Notes: a model not told the origin generated them from the sequence alone. DNA of 64,000 bases from Rathayibacter sp. VKM Ac-2759 (GCF_009834225.1 NZ_CP047176.1:2170001-2234000); one strand, 5' to 3'; positions 17,517 to 26,884 are shown, counted from the stretch's first letter. A program made the numbers and translations.

Positions 17517-19583
17517 GTGGATGGTTCGATGGGCCGGGCAGCTCGCACAGCCCGCACTGCCGTCGCCGCTCGAGAGGTCGCCGTGGCCGCCACTGTTCTC
17601 ATCGTCCTCCTGGCGGTGCTCTCCGCGCTCGCCGTGGGTGCCGTCAGCCGTCGCGTCCTCGGTGCGCCGGTCGGGTGGCCGCGGAGCGTGGTCGTCGGCC
17701 TGCTGGTCTTCGCGACCGGTCTCCCCTTCGGAGTCTGGGTCAGCGAGCAGACAGGGATCGTGTCGGCCGGCCGCGCGACGGACGCCACTTCGGCGTGGGT
17801 CGCGATCCTGACCGTCGTGGTGGCGGTCGCGTGGATCTTCGCCCTCGGCGTCGGCGCCCTGGTCGCCCTGGAGCTCTTCTGGCCCACCGCCTCCCTCCGC
17901 AATCCGATCGAGGTCGTTCGCGGCGCAATCCGGCGACGCCGGCGCACGAAGCGCTACCTCCAGATCCTCGCGATCGCCTCGCGGCACGGCCTCGGCTGGA
18001 TCTTCCACGACCGGTCGAGCACGGGGCCGAGTGCGACCACGGCCCAGCAGCGTGCGAGAGCGATCGTCGACGCCATCAACGCCTCGGGGGTGACGTTCGT
18101 GAAGCTCGGGCAGGTGCTCTCGACGCGCCGCGACCTGATCCCCGAGCCCTACCTCGGCGCGCTCGCGTCTCTGCAGTCGGGCGCGACGACGCTGCCCTGG
18201 GAGACGATCCGATCGGAGATCGCGGACGAGCTCGGCCGCCCGATAGAGGAGGTGTTCGCCTCCATCGACGAGACGCCCCTGGCCGCGGCATCCGTCGCTC
18301 AGGTTCACACGGCCCGGCTGCTCGACGGACGGGACGTCGTGATCAAGGTGCAGCGGCCGACCGCCCGAGCGCAGGTCGAGGCCGATGTCGACATCGTCCT
18401 CCGTCTCGCCGAGAGCGCCGAGCTCCACACGCGGCAGGGCCGCGAGCTGCGGGCCGTCTCCGTGGCCCGGGGCTTCACGAGCACCCTGCTCGATGAGCTC
18501 GACTACGGCGTCGAACTCCGCAACACCGAGATGATCCGCGCCACTCTCGCCGCCGTCGCCCAGCACTCGGACGTCGAGGACGTGCGGATCTCGGTGCCCG
18601 AGGTCCACCCGGAGGCGAGCGGGCGGCGGATGATCACCATGGACCGCGTCGACGGTCTTCCGCTCAGCCGCGCCGCAGGCCGTCTCGCACAGCTCCCGGA
18701 ACCCCGGAGAGAGGCTCTCGCGCTCGGCCTCATGAACGTCGTCCTCGAGCAGATCCTCGTGCACGGCGTCTTCCACGCTGATCTGCATCCCGGCAATGTG
18801 ATCCTCCGGGAGGACGGCACGCTGGGCCTGATCGACTTCGGAGCGGTCGGAGTCGTCGAGCGGAGTCAGCGCGAGTACCTCGCCGCTCTGCTGCTCGCGG
18901 CGGCGAGCGAGGACGACATCGCCGCGACGGACGCCCTGCTGCTGATCGTGGACGTGCCGGACGGGGCCGACCTCGACGGGTTCCGCCACGACATCGGGCA
19001 GGTGCTGACACGGGCGCGGTACCAGAGCGGCGAGCACGACTCGATCTTCACGATGATGCTCGACGTCATCCGGCAGCATCGGATCGCGCTTCCCTCGACG
19101 CTGAGCTCCGCCTTCCGCAGCTTCGCGACGCTCGAGGGCTGCCTCCACGTGCTCGTCCCGGACTTCGATCTGATGGAGCGGGCGCTCGAGCGGGTGCCGA
19201 CGCTGGTGAAGCGGATGCTGAGCCTCAAGCGGATCGCCGCGTCGGCTCAGGCGCAGGCCGCCGTCGGGGCCGCGTACGCACGACGGATCCCCCGACGGAT
19301 CGAGAGGCTGTCCGAGCATCTCGAGCGAGGGACTCTCGGGGTGCGGCTGCGCACCTTCGCCGAGGAGGGGGACCGGGGATTCGTCGGCGGACTGGTGGCC
19401 GAGGTGGTCGGTGTGCTGATCTCCCTGACCGCGGTCGTCCTGGCGATCGTCCTGGTCGTCAGCGACTCCGGCCCGCTGCTCGCACCGAACCTGCGCCTGT
19501 TCGACCTGGGCGGTGCGTTCGTCGGGCTGCTCGGGTTCCTCGGAGTCCTGCGGATCCTGCGGCGCCTCCAGCGGGCGCCCTGA
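17517..19583 (+). CDS. UbiB/ABC1-family protein kinase-like ATPase
   Basis: Atypical kinase of the UbiB/ADCK family, members of which support quinone and lipid metabolism; the exact role in actinobacteria is unsettled. The 688-residue protein has two N-terminal membrane helices (about 20-60) and another near 95-125. The KxGQ motif is in FVKLGQVLSTRRDL, the family's A-rich loop in AAASVAQVH, and the catalytic elements in HADLHPGN and the DFG of LIDFGAVG. Two C-terminal membrane helices complete it, as in UbiB. The start may be GTG 17517 or ATG 17529; neither has a strong SD. No quinone genes are adjacent. Confidence 0.88.
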   Translation: MDGSMGRAARTARTAVAAREVAVAATVLIVLLAVLSALAVGAVSRRVLGAPVGWPRSVVVGLLVFATGLPFGVWVSEQTGIVSAGRATDATSAWVAILTVVVAVAWIFALGVGALVALELFWPTASLRNPIEVVRGAIRRRRRTKRYLQILAIASRHGLGWIFHDRSSTGPSATTAQQRARAIVDAINASGVTFVKLGQVLSTRRDLIPEPYLGALASLQSGATTLPWETIRSEIADELGRPIEEVFASIDETPLAAASVAQVHTARLLDGRDVVIKVQRPTARAQVEADVDIVLRLAESAELHTRQGRELRAVSVARGFTSTLLDELDYGVELRNTEMIRATLAAVAQHSDVEDVRISVPEVHPEASGRRMITMDRVDGLPLSRAAGRLAQLPEPRREALALGLMNVVLEQILVHGVFHADLHPGNVILREDGTLGLIDFGAVGVVERSQREYLAALLLAAASEDDIAATDALLLIVDVPDGADLDGFRHDIGQVLTRARYQSGEHDSIFTMMLDVIRQHRIALPSTLSSAFRSFATLEGCLHVLVPDFDLMERALERVPTLVKRMLSLKRIAASAQAQAAVGAAYARRIPRRIERLSEHLERGTLGVRLRTFAEEGDRGFVGGLVAEVVGVLISLTAVVLAIVLVVSDSGPLLAPNLRLFDLGGAFVGLLGFLGVLRILRRLQRAP

Positions 19584-19670
19584 GCGCGCCTGCCCGAGAC
19601 GACCCCGAGCGAGGGAGGACGCCGGTCCAGCGCACGCGCCGGAACCCGTGCGGGAGTGCACACTGGGGAG

Positions 19671-20729
19671 GTGACCCGCCTCTCCGTCCGCGCCCTCCCG
19701 ATCCCCGAGCGCCCGGGCGCCGCGGGCTGGGACGACTTCGTCGCGCTGACCGCGATCGGCAACGCGGTCGAGGCGGAGGGCACGGGCACCGACGATCTCG
19801 GCTACTCCCCCGAGACGAACCTCGGGGAGTGGCGGCAGCAGGAGTTCTCGCCCCAGCGCGCCTACCTCGCCGAGGTGGAGGGCCGCGCCGTCGGCAGCGG
19901 CGAACTGCACTGGAGCGCCGAGGCGCAGGACGACGCCGCGTGGCTCTCGATCGCGGTGCTCCCCGAGCAGCGGCGACGCGGCGTCGGGACGGCGCTGCTC
20001 GATCGGCTGAGCGCGGACGCGGCCGACCTCGGCCGCCGCGTGCTGCAGACCTGGACCTCGCACCGCGCGGACGCGGCGGGCGACCGGCGGGAGCCGCTGT
20101 CCGGAGCGGGCTCGGTCCCCTCCGCCGACCCCGGCGCGCGCTGGCTGATCGCACGTCGCTGGAGTCTCGAGCAGGTCGAGCGGGTCAGCGTCGCGCGGCT
20201 GCCTCTCGAGGCGTTCGAGGACCGCCTCCGAGCGGCTCTCGGGCACAGCGCCGGGTACGACGTGCTGCACTGGCGCGGCCGGACTCCCCCGGAGTGGATC
20301 GACGACCTGCTGCTGCTCCGGACCGCGATGAGCACGCAGGCGCCGTCGGCCGGGCTCTCGGTGCCGGAGGAGACCTGGACCCGCGAGCGCCTCGCAGCCC
20401 ACGAGCGCGGTGCCGAGGCGGGAGGACGTGTCGAACTCGCCTCCGCTGTCCTGCACCGCGGCAGCGGCAGGCTCGTCGGCTACTGCACGATCGATCTGCT
20501 CCCGGGCCGCCCCGCGCTGTGGGGCGACACGCTCGTGCTGCCCGAGCACCGCGGGCACCGCCTGGGCATGCTGCTGAAGCTCGACGCCCTCGGGCAGCTG
20601 ACCGCGACGGGCTGCCGCGCCGTCTACACCTGGAACGCCGAGGAGAACCGACCGATGCTCGCTGTGAACGAGGCCGTGGGCTTCACCGCCGTCGCCGTCG
20701 AGGGCCAGTGGAAGACGGTGCTCGCATGA
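19671..20729 (+). CDS. tandem GNAT-fold acetyltransferase
   Basis: The 352 residues carry two GNAT domains. The first has the acetyl-CoA loop in VLPEQRRRGVGTALLD; the second is more divergent (LVLPEHRGHRLGMLLK, then an AEENRPMLAVNEAVGF motif). This two-domain plan matches actinobacterial mycothiol-synthase-like GNATs, but it is not enough to call MshD. I prefer GTG 19671 because CACACT-N6-GTG gives a leaderless-type promoter; GTG 19656 is the alternative. The stop overlaps the moeB start (ATGA 20726-20729), so the two are coupled. Substrate unknown. Confidence 0.8.
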   Translation: MTRLSVRALPIPERPGAAGWDDFVALTAIGNAVEAEGTGTDDLGYSPETNLGEWRQQEFSPQRAYLAEVEGRAVGSGELHWSAEAQDDAAWLSIAVLPEQRRRGVGTALLDRLSADAADLGRRVLQTWTSHRADAAGDRREPLSGAGSVPSADPGARWLIARRWSLEQVERVSVARLPLEAFEDRLRAALGHSAGYDVLHWRGRTPPEWIDDLLLLRTAMSTQAPSAGLSVPEETWTRERLAAHERGAEAGGRVELASAVLHRGSGRLVGYCTIDLLPGRPALWGDTLVLPEHRGHRLGMLLKLDALGQLTATGCRAVYTWNAEENRPMLAVNEAVGFTAVAVEGQWKTVLA

Positions 20730-21751
20730 GCCTGACCGACAGCGACCGGGAGCGCTTCGCCCGCCAGATCAGGCTGTTCGGCGAGCAGGGCCAGCTGCGG
20801 CTGGCGAACGCGCGCGTGCTGGTGCTGGGCGCGGGAGGCATCGGCTCGCCGGTGATCACGGCGCTCGCCGCGGCGGGCATCGGCCGCCTGGGCATCGTCG
20901 ACTCCGACGTCGTCGAGCCGTCCAACCTGTCGCGGCAGACCGCGCACGACAGCGGCTCGGTGGGCCGCTCGAAGGCGGAGTCGGCCGCCGCGACCGCGCG
21001 GCGGCTCTCGCCGGGGATCGACGCGCGCGCCTACTCCGTCGCCTTCACCTCGGCGAACGCCGACGAGCTCGTCGAGGGCTGGGACGTCGTCGTCGACGGC
21101 TTCGACACCTTCGGGTCGCGCTACCTCGCGTCGGACGCGACGACCCGCGCGGGGATCCCGCACGTGTGGGGGTCGGCGCTCGGCTTCGACGGGCAGCTCT
21201 CGACGTTCTGGGTCGCGGCGCCGGGCGGAGGCGTCACTCTGCGCGCCCTGCACCCGGGAGCGGAGGACTCGGCCGACAGCTGCGCCACGGTCGGCGTGCT
21301 CGGGACGCTGTGCGCGACGATCGGCTCGGCGATGGCGAGCGAGGTGGTCAAGCTGGTGACCGGGGTCGGCACGCCGCTGTTCGGCCGGGTGCTGGTGCAC
21401 GACGCGCTCGACGGATCGTGGACGGAGCTGCCGCTCGTGCGCGCGGTGCCGGTCGTGCCTCCACGGGTCGTGGGCGCGGGGTCGGTGACGGCCGCGGAGC
21501 TGCGGGCCCGGCTGGCGGGGGCGGTGCCGCCGACGGTGGTCGACCTGCGCGAGGACGCGGAGGACCGGTCGGTGACGGTGCCCGGTGCGGTGCGGATGCC
21601 GATGTCGCGGTTCGACCCGGGGACGCTGCCCGCGGGGCCGCTGGTGCTGTACTGCGCGTCGGGGGTGCGCTCGCGGGCGGCGGCGGAGCGCGCAGCGGCG
21701 GCGGGAGTCGCGGCGGACTCGCTGGTGGGCGGCGCGGCGGCCTGGGGCTGA
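20726..21751 (+). CDS. moeB: MoeB/ThiF-type adenylyltransferase with C-terminal rhodanese domain
   Basis: Activates the C-terminal Gly-Gly of the MoaD sulfur carrier by adenylation for molybdopterin synthesis. The 341-residue protein has the E1-like domain with GAGGIGSPV (about 33-41), DSDVVEPSNLSRQ and VDGFDTF. A rhodanese domain follows (about 255-341) with the active-site loop YCASGVRS. The fusion is common in actinobacteria and may also supply sulfur. moaD lies convergently just downstream, across a hairpin. A role in thiamine (ThiS) activation is possible, but the cofactor neighbourhood favours molybdopterin. Confidence 0.88.
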   Translation: MSLTDSDRERFARQIRLFGEQGQLRLANARVLVLGAGGIGSPVITALAAAGIGRLGIVDSDVVEPSNLSRQTAHDSGSVGRSKAESAAATARRLSPGIDARAYSVAFTSANADELVEGWDVVVDGFDTFGSRYLASDATTRAGIPHVWGSALGFDGQLSTFWVAAPGGGVTLRALHPGAEDSADSCATVGVLGTLCATIGSAMASEVVKLVTGVGTPLFGRVLVHDALDGSWTELPLVRAVPVVPPRVVGAGSVTAAELRARLAGAVPPTVVDLREDAEDRSVTVPGAVRMPMSRFDPGTLPAGPLVLYCASGVRSRAAAERAAAAGVAADSLVGGAAAWG

Positions 21752-21756
21752 ACGGC

Positions 21757-21802
21757 CGTGCGGTCTGCAGGAGCTGATCGCACCGACGCCTGCAGACCGC
21801 AC
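21757..21802. terminator. perfect hairpin between convergent moeB and moaD (repeat family)
   Basis: GTGCGGTCTGCAGG (21757-21770) and CCTGCAGACCGCAC (21789-21802) are exact inverted copies around 18 bases. Its position between convergent genes suits a bidirectional terminator, although no T-run follows. The arms are the same 14-mer that is tandemly repeated at 50655-50816. Confidence 0.6.
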
Positions 21803-21825
21803 GCGCACTCGAACGAGCGCGCGCC

Positions 21826-22068
21826 TCAGCCGCCCGCGAACGGAGGCAGCACGTCGACAGTCGCGTCCGCCTCAAGCGGAGTCGCCCGATCCGTCGTCGA
21901 CACGCCGCCCACGAGGTACGTGCACCGCTCCAGCACCGCGGCGGCCGACGGCGCGGAGGCGACCAGCCGCGCCTCCAGCGCACCCAGGTCGCGCACGTCG
22001 TCGAACTCGTCGCCGGCGCGCCCCAGAGCGGCCTTCGCCGCGGCGAAGTAGCGGACCCGCACGCTCAT
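21826..22068 (-). CDS. moaD: molybdopterin synthase small subunit MoaD
   Basis: Ubiquitin-like sulfur carrier whose thiocarboxylated C-terminus donates sulfur to precursor Z together with MoaE. Eighty residues starting MSVRVRYFAAAKAALG and ending PPFAGG, with the obligatory terminal Gly-Gly. The start overlaps the moaA stop by ATGA (22065-22068), so it is coupled to moaA. Confidence 0.93.
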   Translation of the reverse strand: MSVRVRYFAAAKAALGRAGDEFDDVRDLGALEARLVASAPSAAAVLERCTYLVGGVSTTDRATPLEADATVDVLPPFAGG

Positions 22069-23153
22069 CCGCCGATCGCGCTCATCGTGCGCTCGGGCTG
22101 CACGAAGCCCACCCGGTTCATCTCGTGGCCCGCCGGCTTAGCCCACATCGCGCCGCGCCAGAGCTGCGCGACCTCGTGGTCGTCGGCGCCCGCACGCATC
22201 GGGCTCAGCAGGTCGGTCTCCTCGTTCGAGAAGAGGCAGCTGCGCACACCGCCCTCGGCGGTGAGCCGGGTGCGCCGGCAGTCGCCGCAGAACGGCTCGG
22301 TCACGGAGGCGATGATGCCCACCTGCCCGAGGACCGGCCCCTCGAGGACGCCCGCCTCGTGCACGTCGAACAGCTCGGCCGGCGCTCCGTCGCGCGGAGC
22401 CGCGTGCGGGGTGAGGGTGAAGCGCTCGGAGAGCAGCGCGCGGATGCCCTCGGCGGTGATCATCGTGTCGCGATCCCAGCCGTGATCGGCGTCGAGGGCC
22501 ATCTGCTCGATGAAGCGGAGCTGGTGGCCTCCGGCGAGCGCCCAGGCGAGCAGCTCCGGAGCCTCGTGGTCGTTGATCCCGGGGAGCAGCACGGCGTTGA
22601 TCTTCGTCTGCGCGAGCCCCGCGGGGCCGAGGGCGTCGATGCCGGCGAGCACCCGATCGAGGAACGGGCGCCGGGTGACCTTGGCGAAGGTCTCGGCGCA
22701 GATCGAGTCGAGCGACACGTTGACCCGGTCGAGCCCGGCCGCGGCGAGCGCCTCCGCCCGGCCGGAGAGGCCGATCGCGTTCGTGGTCAGCGAGATCTCG
22801 GGGCGGGGCTCGATCGCGGCGACGTCGCGGATGATGTCGACGAGGTCCTTCCGCAGCAGCGGCTCGCCGCCCGTGAAGCGGATCTGGCGCACGCCGAACT
22901 GCTCGACGGCGATGCGCGCGAGACGCACGATCTCCTCGCGGGTCAGCAGCGACGCCGGCGCGAGGAACGGCAGGCCCTCGGCGGGCATGCAGTAGGTGCA
23001 GCGCAGATTGCACTTGTCGGTCAGCGAGATGCGCAGGTCGTCGGCGACCCGGCCGTAGGTGTCGAGGAGCAGCGGAGTCGCAGGGCGATCGGCGGGGAGC
23101 TCGGATCCGCGCTGCCGGGGCCGGATGCCGGGAATCCCGAGTGCTGTGCTCAT
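22065..23153 (-). CDS. moaA: GTP 3',8-cyclase MoaA (radical SAM)
   Basis: Catalyses the first step of molybdenum cofactor synthesis with MoaC, turning GTP into the cyclic intermediate. The 362-residue product has the radical-SAM ligands Cys48, Cys52 and Cys55 (KCNLRCTYC). The second cluster is in the C-terminal half (CGDCRRTRLTAEGGVRSC, about 280-300), and the conserved terminal GG is present. Start ATG 23153 is supported by TAGTCT-N6-ATG. It is divergent from moeA and coupled to moaD. Confidence 0.96.
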   Translation of the reverse strand: MSTALGIPGIRPRQRGSELPADRPATPLLLDTYGRVADDLRISLTDKCNLRCTYCMPAEGLPFLAPASLLTREEIVRLARIAVEQFGVRQIRFTGGEPLLRKDLVDIIRDVAAIEPRPEISLTTNAIGLSGRAEALAAAGLDRVNVSLDSICAETFAKVTRRPFLDRVLAGIDALGPAGLAQTKINAVLLPGINDHEAPELLAWALAGGHQLRFIEQMALDADHGWDRDTMITAEGIRALLSERFTLTPHAAPRDGAPAELFDVHEAGVLEGPVLGQVGIIASVTEPFCGDCRRTRLTAEGGVRSCLFSNEETDLLSPMRAGADDHEVAQLWRGAMWAKPAGHEMNRVGFVQPERTMSAIGG

Positions 23154-23159
23154 CCGGAC

Positions 23160-23165
23160 AGACTA
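23160..23165 (-). promoter_or_regulatory. leaderless-type -10 element of moaA
   Basis: Minus-strand TAGTCT lies exactly six bases before the moaA ATG, with no Shine-Dalgarno sequence between. Same geometry as the other leaderless candidates in the window. Confidence 0.55.
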
Positions 23166-23243
23166 CGCGCCGGATCTGCGCGCGACCCGGCAGGATGGAC
23201 TCCGGCCCCGACCACCACCGGGGCGAGCGCCGGAGAGGACGCG

Positions 23244-24515
23244 ATGACCTCGATCGACATGCACGCCGCCCGGGTGCGCGCGCTGCTGGCCCCCCTCGCC
23301 GAGCGCGGCGCCCGCGAGCCGCTGACGCTGGATCCCGCCTCCGTCGCCGCCGACCCGGGCGCCTACGACCGCCGGGTGCTCGCCCGCTCGGTCAGCGCCC
23401 CGCTCGATCTGCCGCGCTTCGACAACTCGCAGATGGACGGCTACGCCGTGCGCGCCGCCGATCTCGACGCGGCCACCGCCGACAGCCCGGTCGTGCTGCC
23501 GGTCGTGGCGCCGATCCCGGCGGGCGATCGCGCGCCCCGCCTCGAGCCCGGCACCGCCGCTCCGATCATGACGGGCTCGCCGCTGCCCGTCGGCGCCGAC
23601 GCCGTCGTGCCGATCGAGCGGGTCGATCCGCCGCGGTTCCCCGGGACCGGCTCCGGCGACGCGCGGGTCGCCTTCTCGGCGCCGGTCGTCGCCTCGACCT
23701 ACGTCCGCACCCGCGGCAGCGACGCCCGGAGCGGCGATCTCGCACTGCCCGCCGGGACGACCCTCCGCGCCGCGCACTACGGGCTGCTCGCCTCCCTCGG
23801 CCTCAACGAGGTCGAGGTCCTCCCCCGGCTCCGCGTCCTCGTCGTGCCGACCGGGCACGAGATCCGCCCCGCGGGCGCGCTGCTCGAGGACGCGCAGATC
23901 TACGACGCGAACGGCTCCCTGCTCGCCGAGGCCGTGCGCGAGGCGGGGGCCCTGCCGATCGTCGTGCCGTGCGGCAGCGACCGGGCCGAGGACCTCCTGG
24001 AGCTCCTCCGGGAGCACGCGGCGGAGGCGGACCTCGCGATCACGGTCGGCGGAGTCAGCGCCGGCGCCTACGAGGTCGTCCGCGACGCGCTCGGGCCGGC
24101 CGGGTCGGAGTTCGGCCACGTCGCGATGCAGCCCGGCGGGCCGCAGGGCCTGGGCCTCGTGAAGGTGTCCGACGACGCGCATCTCGCGATCGTCTCGCTG
24201 CCCGGCAATCCGGTGAGCGCGCTGGTGTCGTTCGAGGTGTTCCTCCGCCCGGTGCTGCGCTCGCTCGCCGGACGGCTGCCGGCCGAGCGCCCCCGGCTGC
24301 GGGCGCGGCTCGGCGCCCCGCTCGACTCGCCCGCGCACCTGCACCAGATCAGACGCGGGGTCCTCGACGACGAGGGCCTCGTGCACGCGGTCGGAGGCCC
24401 GAGCTCGCACCTGCTCGCGTCCTACGCGCGCTCGAACGTGCTCATCCACGTCCCCGTCGGGACGGAACGCGCAGCGACCGGCGACACGGTCGAGATCTGG
24501 AGGATCGATGACTGA
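23244..24515 (+). CDS. moeA: molybdopterin molybdenumtransferase MoeA
   Basis: Inserts molybdate into adenylylated molybdopterin. The 423-residue product shows the MoeA landmarks: RFDNSQMDGYAVRA (about 60-73), TGSPLPVGADAVVPIE, the MoCF-binding core with TVGGVSAGAYEVV, and SLPGNPVSALVSFE. Start ATG 23244 follows GGAGAGG; the frame upstream runs through moaA antisense and is not homologous. The last codons overlap moaC by 8 bp, so moeA-moaC-mog-moaE form one operon. Confidence 0.95.
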   Translation: MTSIDMHAARVRALLAPLAERGAREPLTLDPASVAADPGAYDRRVLARSVSAPLDLPRFDNSQMDGYAVRAADLDAATADSPVVLPVVAPIPAGDRAPRLEPGTAAPIMTGSPLPVGADAVVPIERVDPPRFPGTGSGDARVAFSAPVVASTYVRTRGSDARSGDLALPAGTTLRAAHYGLLASLGLNEVEVLPRLRVLVVPTGHEIRPAGALLEDAQIYDANGSLLAEAVREAGALPIVVPCGSDRAEDLLELLREHAAEADLAITVGGVSAGAYEVVRDALGPAGSEFGHVAMQPGGPQGLGLVKVSDDAHLAIVSLPGNPVSALVSFEVFLRPVLRSLAGRLPAERPRLRARLGAPLDSPAHLHQIRRGVLDDEGLVHAVGGPSSHLLASYARSNVLIHVPVGTERAATGDTVEIWRIDD

Positions 24516-24987
24516 GGGAACCAGCCTCACCCACGTCCGCGGCGACGGCGCCGTGCACATGGTCGATGTCGGAGGCAAGGAGGTGACCGCCCGCACCGCG
24601 GTCGCCGAGGGGTTCGTCGTGACGACCGCCGAGGTCGTGCGGCTGCTCGCGCAGGGCGAGCTGCCCAAGGGCGAGGCGCTGGGAGTGGCCCGGATCGCCG
24701 GGATCATGGGCGCGAAGGCGACCTCGACGCTGATCCCGCTGTGCCACCCGCTCGTGCTCGACGGGGTCGACATCGATCTCGAGCCGAGCGGCGACCGGGT
24801 GCGGATCGAGGCGCGGGTGCGCACGAGCGGCCGCACCGGAGTCGAGATGGAGGCGCTCACGGCCGTCACCGTCGCGGCGCTGACCGTCTACGACATGCTC
24901 AAGGCCGTCGACCGCGGCGCCGTCATCACCGACGTCCGCGTGCTCGCCAAGGCCGGCGGCCGCAGCGGCTCGTGGAGCGCGGCGTGA
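24508..24987 (+). CDS. moaC: cyclic pyranopterin monophosphate synthase MoaC
   Basis: Second enzyme of the pathway, converting the MoaA product to cyclic pyranopterin monophosphate. The 159 residues have the characteristic LIPLCHPLVLDGVDI (conserved Cys-His), GVEMEALTAVTVAALTVYDM and the terminal Lys-containing AKAGGRSG. Overlaps moeA by 8 bp and mog by GTGA. Confidence 0.96.
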   Translation: MTEGTSLTHVRGDGAVHMVDVGGKEVTARTAVAEGFVVTTAEVVRLLAQGELPKGEALGVARIAGIMGAKATSTLIPLCHPLVLDGVDIDLEPSGDRVRIEARVRTSGRTGVEMEALTAVTVAALTVYDMLKAVDRGAVITDVRVLAKAGGRSGSWSAA

Positions 24988-25460
24988 CCCGGCGCGCGGT
25001 CGCGGTGGTCGCCTCCACCCGCGCCGCCTCGGGGGTCTACGAGGACCGCACCGGGCCGGCGCTGCTCGCCTGGTTCGAGAGCCGGGGCTGGGCGGGACGC
25101 GTGGTCGTCGTCGCCGACGGCGACGCGGTCGGCGAGGCGATCTCGGACGCGATCGGCGCCGGAGTCGACATCGTCGTCACGACCGGAGGGACGGGGGTCG
25201 CCCCGAGCGACGTCACCCCCGAGCAGACGGCGCCGCTGATCGAGCGCGAGCTGCCCGGCCTCGCCGAGGCGATCCGCGCCAGAGGGGCGGGGCACGTGCC
25301 GACGGCGATCCTCAGCCGCGGCAGGGCGGGAGTCTCGGGCTCGAGCGTGATCGTCAACCTCCCCGGCTCCCCCGGCGGGGTCCGCGACGGCATCGGCGTG
25401 CTCGACCCGGTCATCGGCCACCTTCTCGACCAGCTCGGAGGCGGCGATCATGTCCGCTGA
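24984..25460 (+). CDS. mog: molybdopterin adenylyltransferase, Mog/MoaB type
   Basis: Adenylates molybdopterin before metal insertion by MoeA. The 158-residue product has TTGGTGVAPSDVTPE (about 69-83), the acidic/Gly loop of the MoCF-binding fold, and a SGSSVIVNLPGSPGGVRDG segment. GTG 24984 overlaps the moaC stop (GTGA). Its end overlaps moaE by 11 bp. Mog and MoaB are hard to separate by eye, so the symbol is approximate. Confidence 0.92.
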   Translation: MTRRAVAVVASTRAASGVYEDRTGPALLAWFESRGWAGRVVVVADGDAVGEAISDAIGAGVDIVVTTGGTGVAPSDVTPEQTAPLIERELPGLAEAIRARGAGHVPTAILSRGRAGVSGSSVIVNLPGSPGGVRDGIGVLDPVIGHLLDQLGGGDHVR

Positions 25461-25881
25461 GTCCGTCGCGCTCGCCCGCATCGCCCACGAGGCCGTCACG
25501 GTCGACGAGTGCGAGCACGCCGTCGACTCGCCCGCCCACGGCGCGGTCGTCACCTTCGCCGGGGTCGTCCGCGACCACGACGAGGGGCGCGGCGTGCTCC
25601 GCCTGCACTACGAGGCGCACCCGGAGGCGCCCGCCGCGCTGCTCGCGTCGGCCCAGCGGATCGCGGAGCGCTTCCCCGCGGTGCGGATCGCGGCGGTGCA
25701 CCGGGTCGGCGACCTCGTCGTGGGCGACCTGGCGCTGGCGTGCGCGGTCGCCTCTGCGCACCGCGCGGCGGCCTTCGAGGCGTGCGCGGCGCTGGTCGAC
25801 GACATCAAGGCGTCGGTCCCGATCTGGAAGGAGCAGTCGTTCGTCGACGGCAGCTCGGAGTGGGTGGCGTCGCTCGGCTGA
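25450..25881 (+). CDS. moaE: molybdopterin synthase catalytic subunit MoaE
   Basis: Large subunit of molybdopterin synthase, using MoaD thiocarboxylate to build the dithiolene. The 143 residues include HGAVVTFAGVVRDHDEG (about 30-46), LHYEAHPEAP, AAVHRVGDLVVGD, and the catalytic Lys region DDIKASVPIWKEQSF. Last gene of the moeA operon. Xanthine dehydrogenase follows 202 bp downstream, the likely consumer of the cofactor. Confidence 0.95.
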   Translation: MSAESVALARIAHEAVTVDECEHAVDSPAHGAVVTFAGVVRDHDEGRGVLRLHYEAHPEAPAALLASAQRIAERFPAVRIAAVHRVGDLVVGDLALACAVASAHRAAAFEACAALVDDIKASVPIWKEQSFVDGSSEWVASLG

Positions 25882-26010
25882 GCGCGGGCGGGGGAACCCG
25901 CTCTCGTCGAGGCCGCCCGCTCCTCCCGGCCGCCTCGATGGGCGCGGCTTCCCTGGACTGGCGGATCCGCCAGGGGGTGCGCCGGGCCGGGCTCCCGGCG
26001 ACAGGCCCGG

Positions 26011-26026
26011 GTAACACGGGTGTCAC
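26011..26026 (+). promoter_or_regulatory. GlnR-like box upstream of xanthine dehydrogenase
   Basis: GTAAC-ACGGGT-GTCAC consists of two GTNAC half-sites 11 bp apart, matching the published GlnR-type pattern. Ten bases downstream a TTGACT hexamer (26037-26042) sits where the other boxed promoters of this window have TANNNT. Regulation by GlnR is inferred. Confidence 0.5.
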
Positions 26027-26083
26027 ACGTCTGAGGTTGACTGGAGGGGTCCGCATCCCGCGGGCTCCGGCGAGAGGTGCGGC

Positions 26084-26884
26084 ATGGACCTGAACACCAT
26101 CCAGCGCGTCCGCGTCGTGCACGAGCGCGCCGACCTGGCGGCGATGGGGCCGCGCACCGCGGTGATCGGAGGCGGCTCCTGGGTCTTCTCCCTCCCGCAC
26201 GACCACCTCGAGGAGCTCCTCGACCTGCAGGGCTTCGGCTGGGAGCCGATCCGCGGCACTCCCGCAGGCCTCTCGATCGCCGCGACCTGCACCTTCACCG
26301 AGCTCGCGGCGATGCCCGACCGCGGCCCGCTGTTCTTCCAGTGCTGCACAGCCCTGCTCGGCTCGTTCAAGATCTGGAACGTCGCGACGGTCGGCGGCAA
26401 CATCGCCAACGCGCTCCCCGCCGGCCCCATGATCGGCCTGGCCGCCGCCCTCGACGCCGAGGCGCTGATCTGGCGGGCCGACGGCTCCGACGACCTCGTC
26501 CCGGTCGCCGAGCTCGTGATCGGCAACATGACGACGACGCTGGGCCACGGCGACGTGATCCGCTCGATCGAGTTCCCCGCGCACGCTCTGGAGGCGCGCA
26601 CCGCGTTCCGCAAGATCGCCCTGTCGCCGCTCGGCCGCTCCGGCGCCGTGGTGATCGGCCGGGTCGACGCGGACGGCGGCTTCGTGCTCTGCGTGACCGG
26701 CGCGACGATCAGGCCCGAGGTCCTGCGGTTCGCCGCGGTCCCCTCCGCCGGCGAGCTGGCCGAGGGAGTCGACGCGATCGCGACCTGGTTCACCGATCCG
26801 CACGGCGCCGCCGACTGGCGGCACGCCGTCGTGCTCGTGCTGGCCGAGGAGATCCGCCGGGAGCTCGGAGGGAGCGCCGCATGA
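26084..26884 (+). CDS. xanthine dehydrogenase FAD-binding subunit
   Basis: Electron-transfer subunit of a molybdenum hydroxylase. The 266 residues contain the FAD loops AVIGGGSWVFS (about 26-36) and ATVGGNIANALPAGPM, typical of the CoxM/XdhB fold. GAGAGG precedes ATG 26084. It overlaps the large subunit by ATGA, so the two are made in step. It is a little short for the family (usually 280-300), the loss being at the N-terminus. Part of a xanthine-to-urate enzyme by context. Confidence 0.9.
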   Translation: MDLNTIQRVRVVHERADLAAMGPRTAVIGGGSWVFSLPHDHLEELLDLQGFGWEPIRGTPAGLSIAATCTFTELAAMPDRGPLFFQCCTALLGSFKIWNVATVGGNIANALPAGPMIGLAAALDAEALIWRADGSDDLVPVAELVIGNMTTTLGHGDVIRSIEFPAHALEARTAFRKIALSPLGRSGAVVIGRVDADGGFVLCVTGATIRPEVLRFAAVPSAGELAEGVDAIATWFTDPHGAADWRHAVVLVLAEEIRRELGGSAA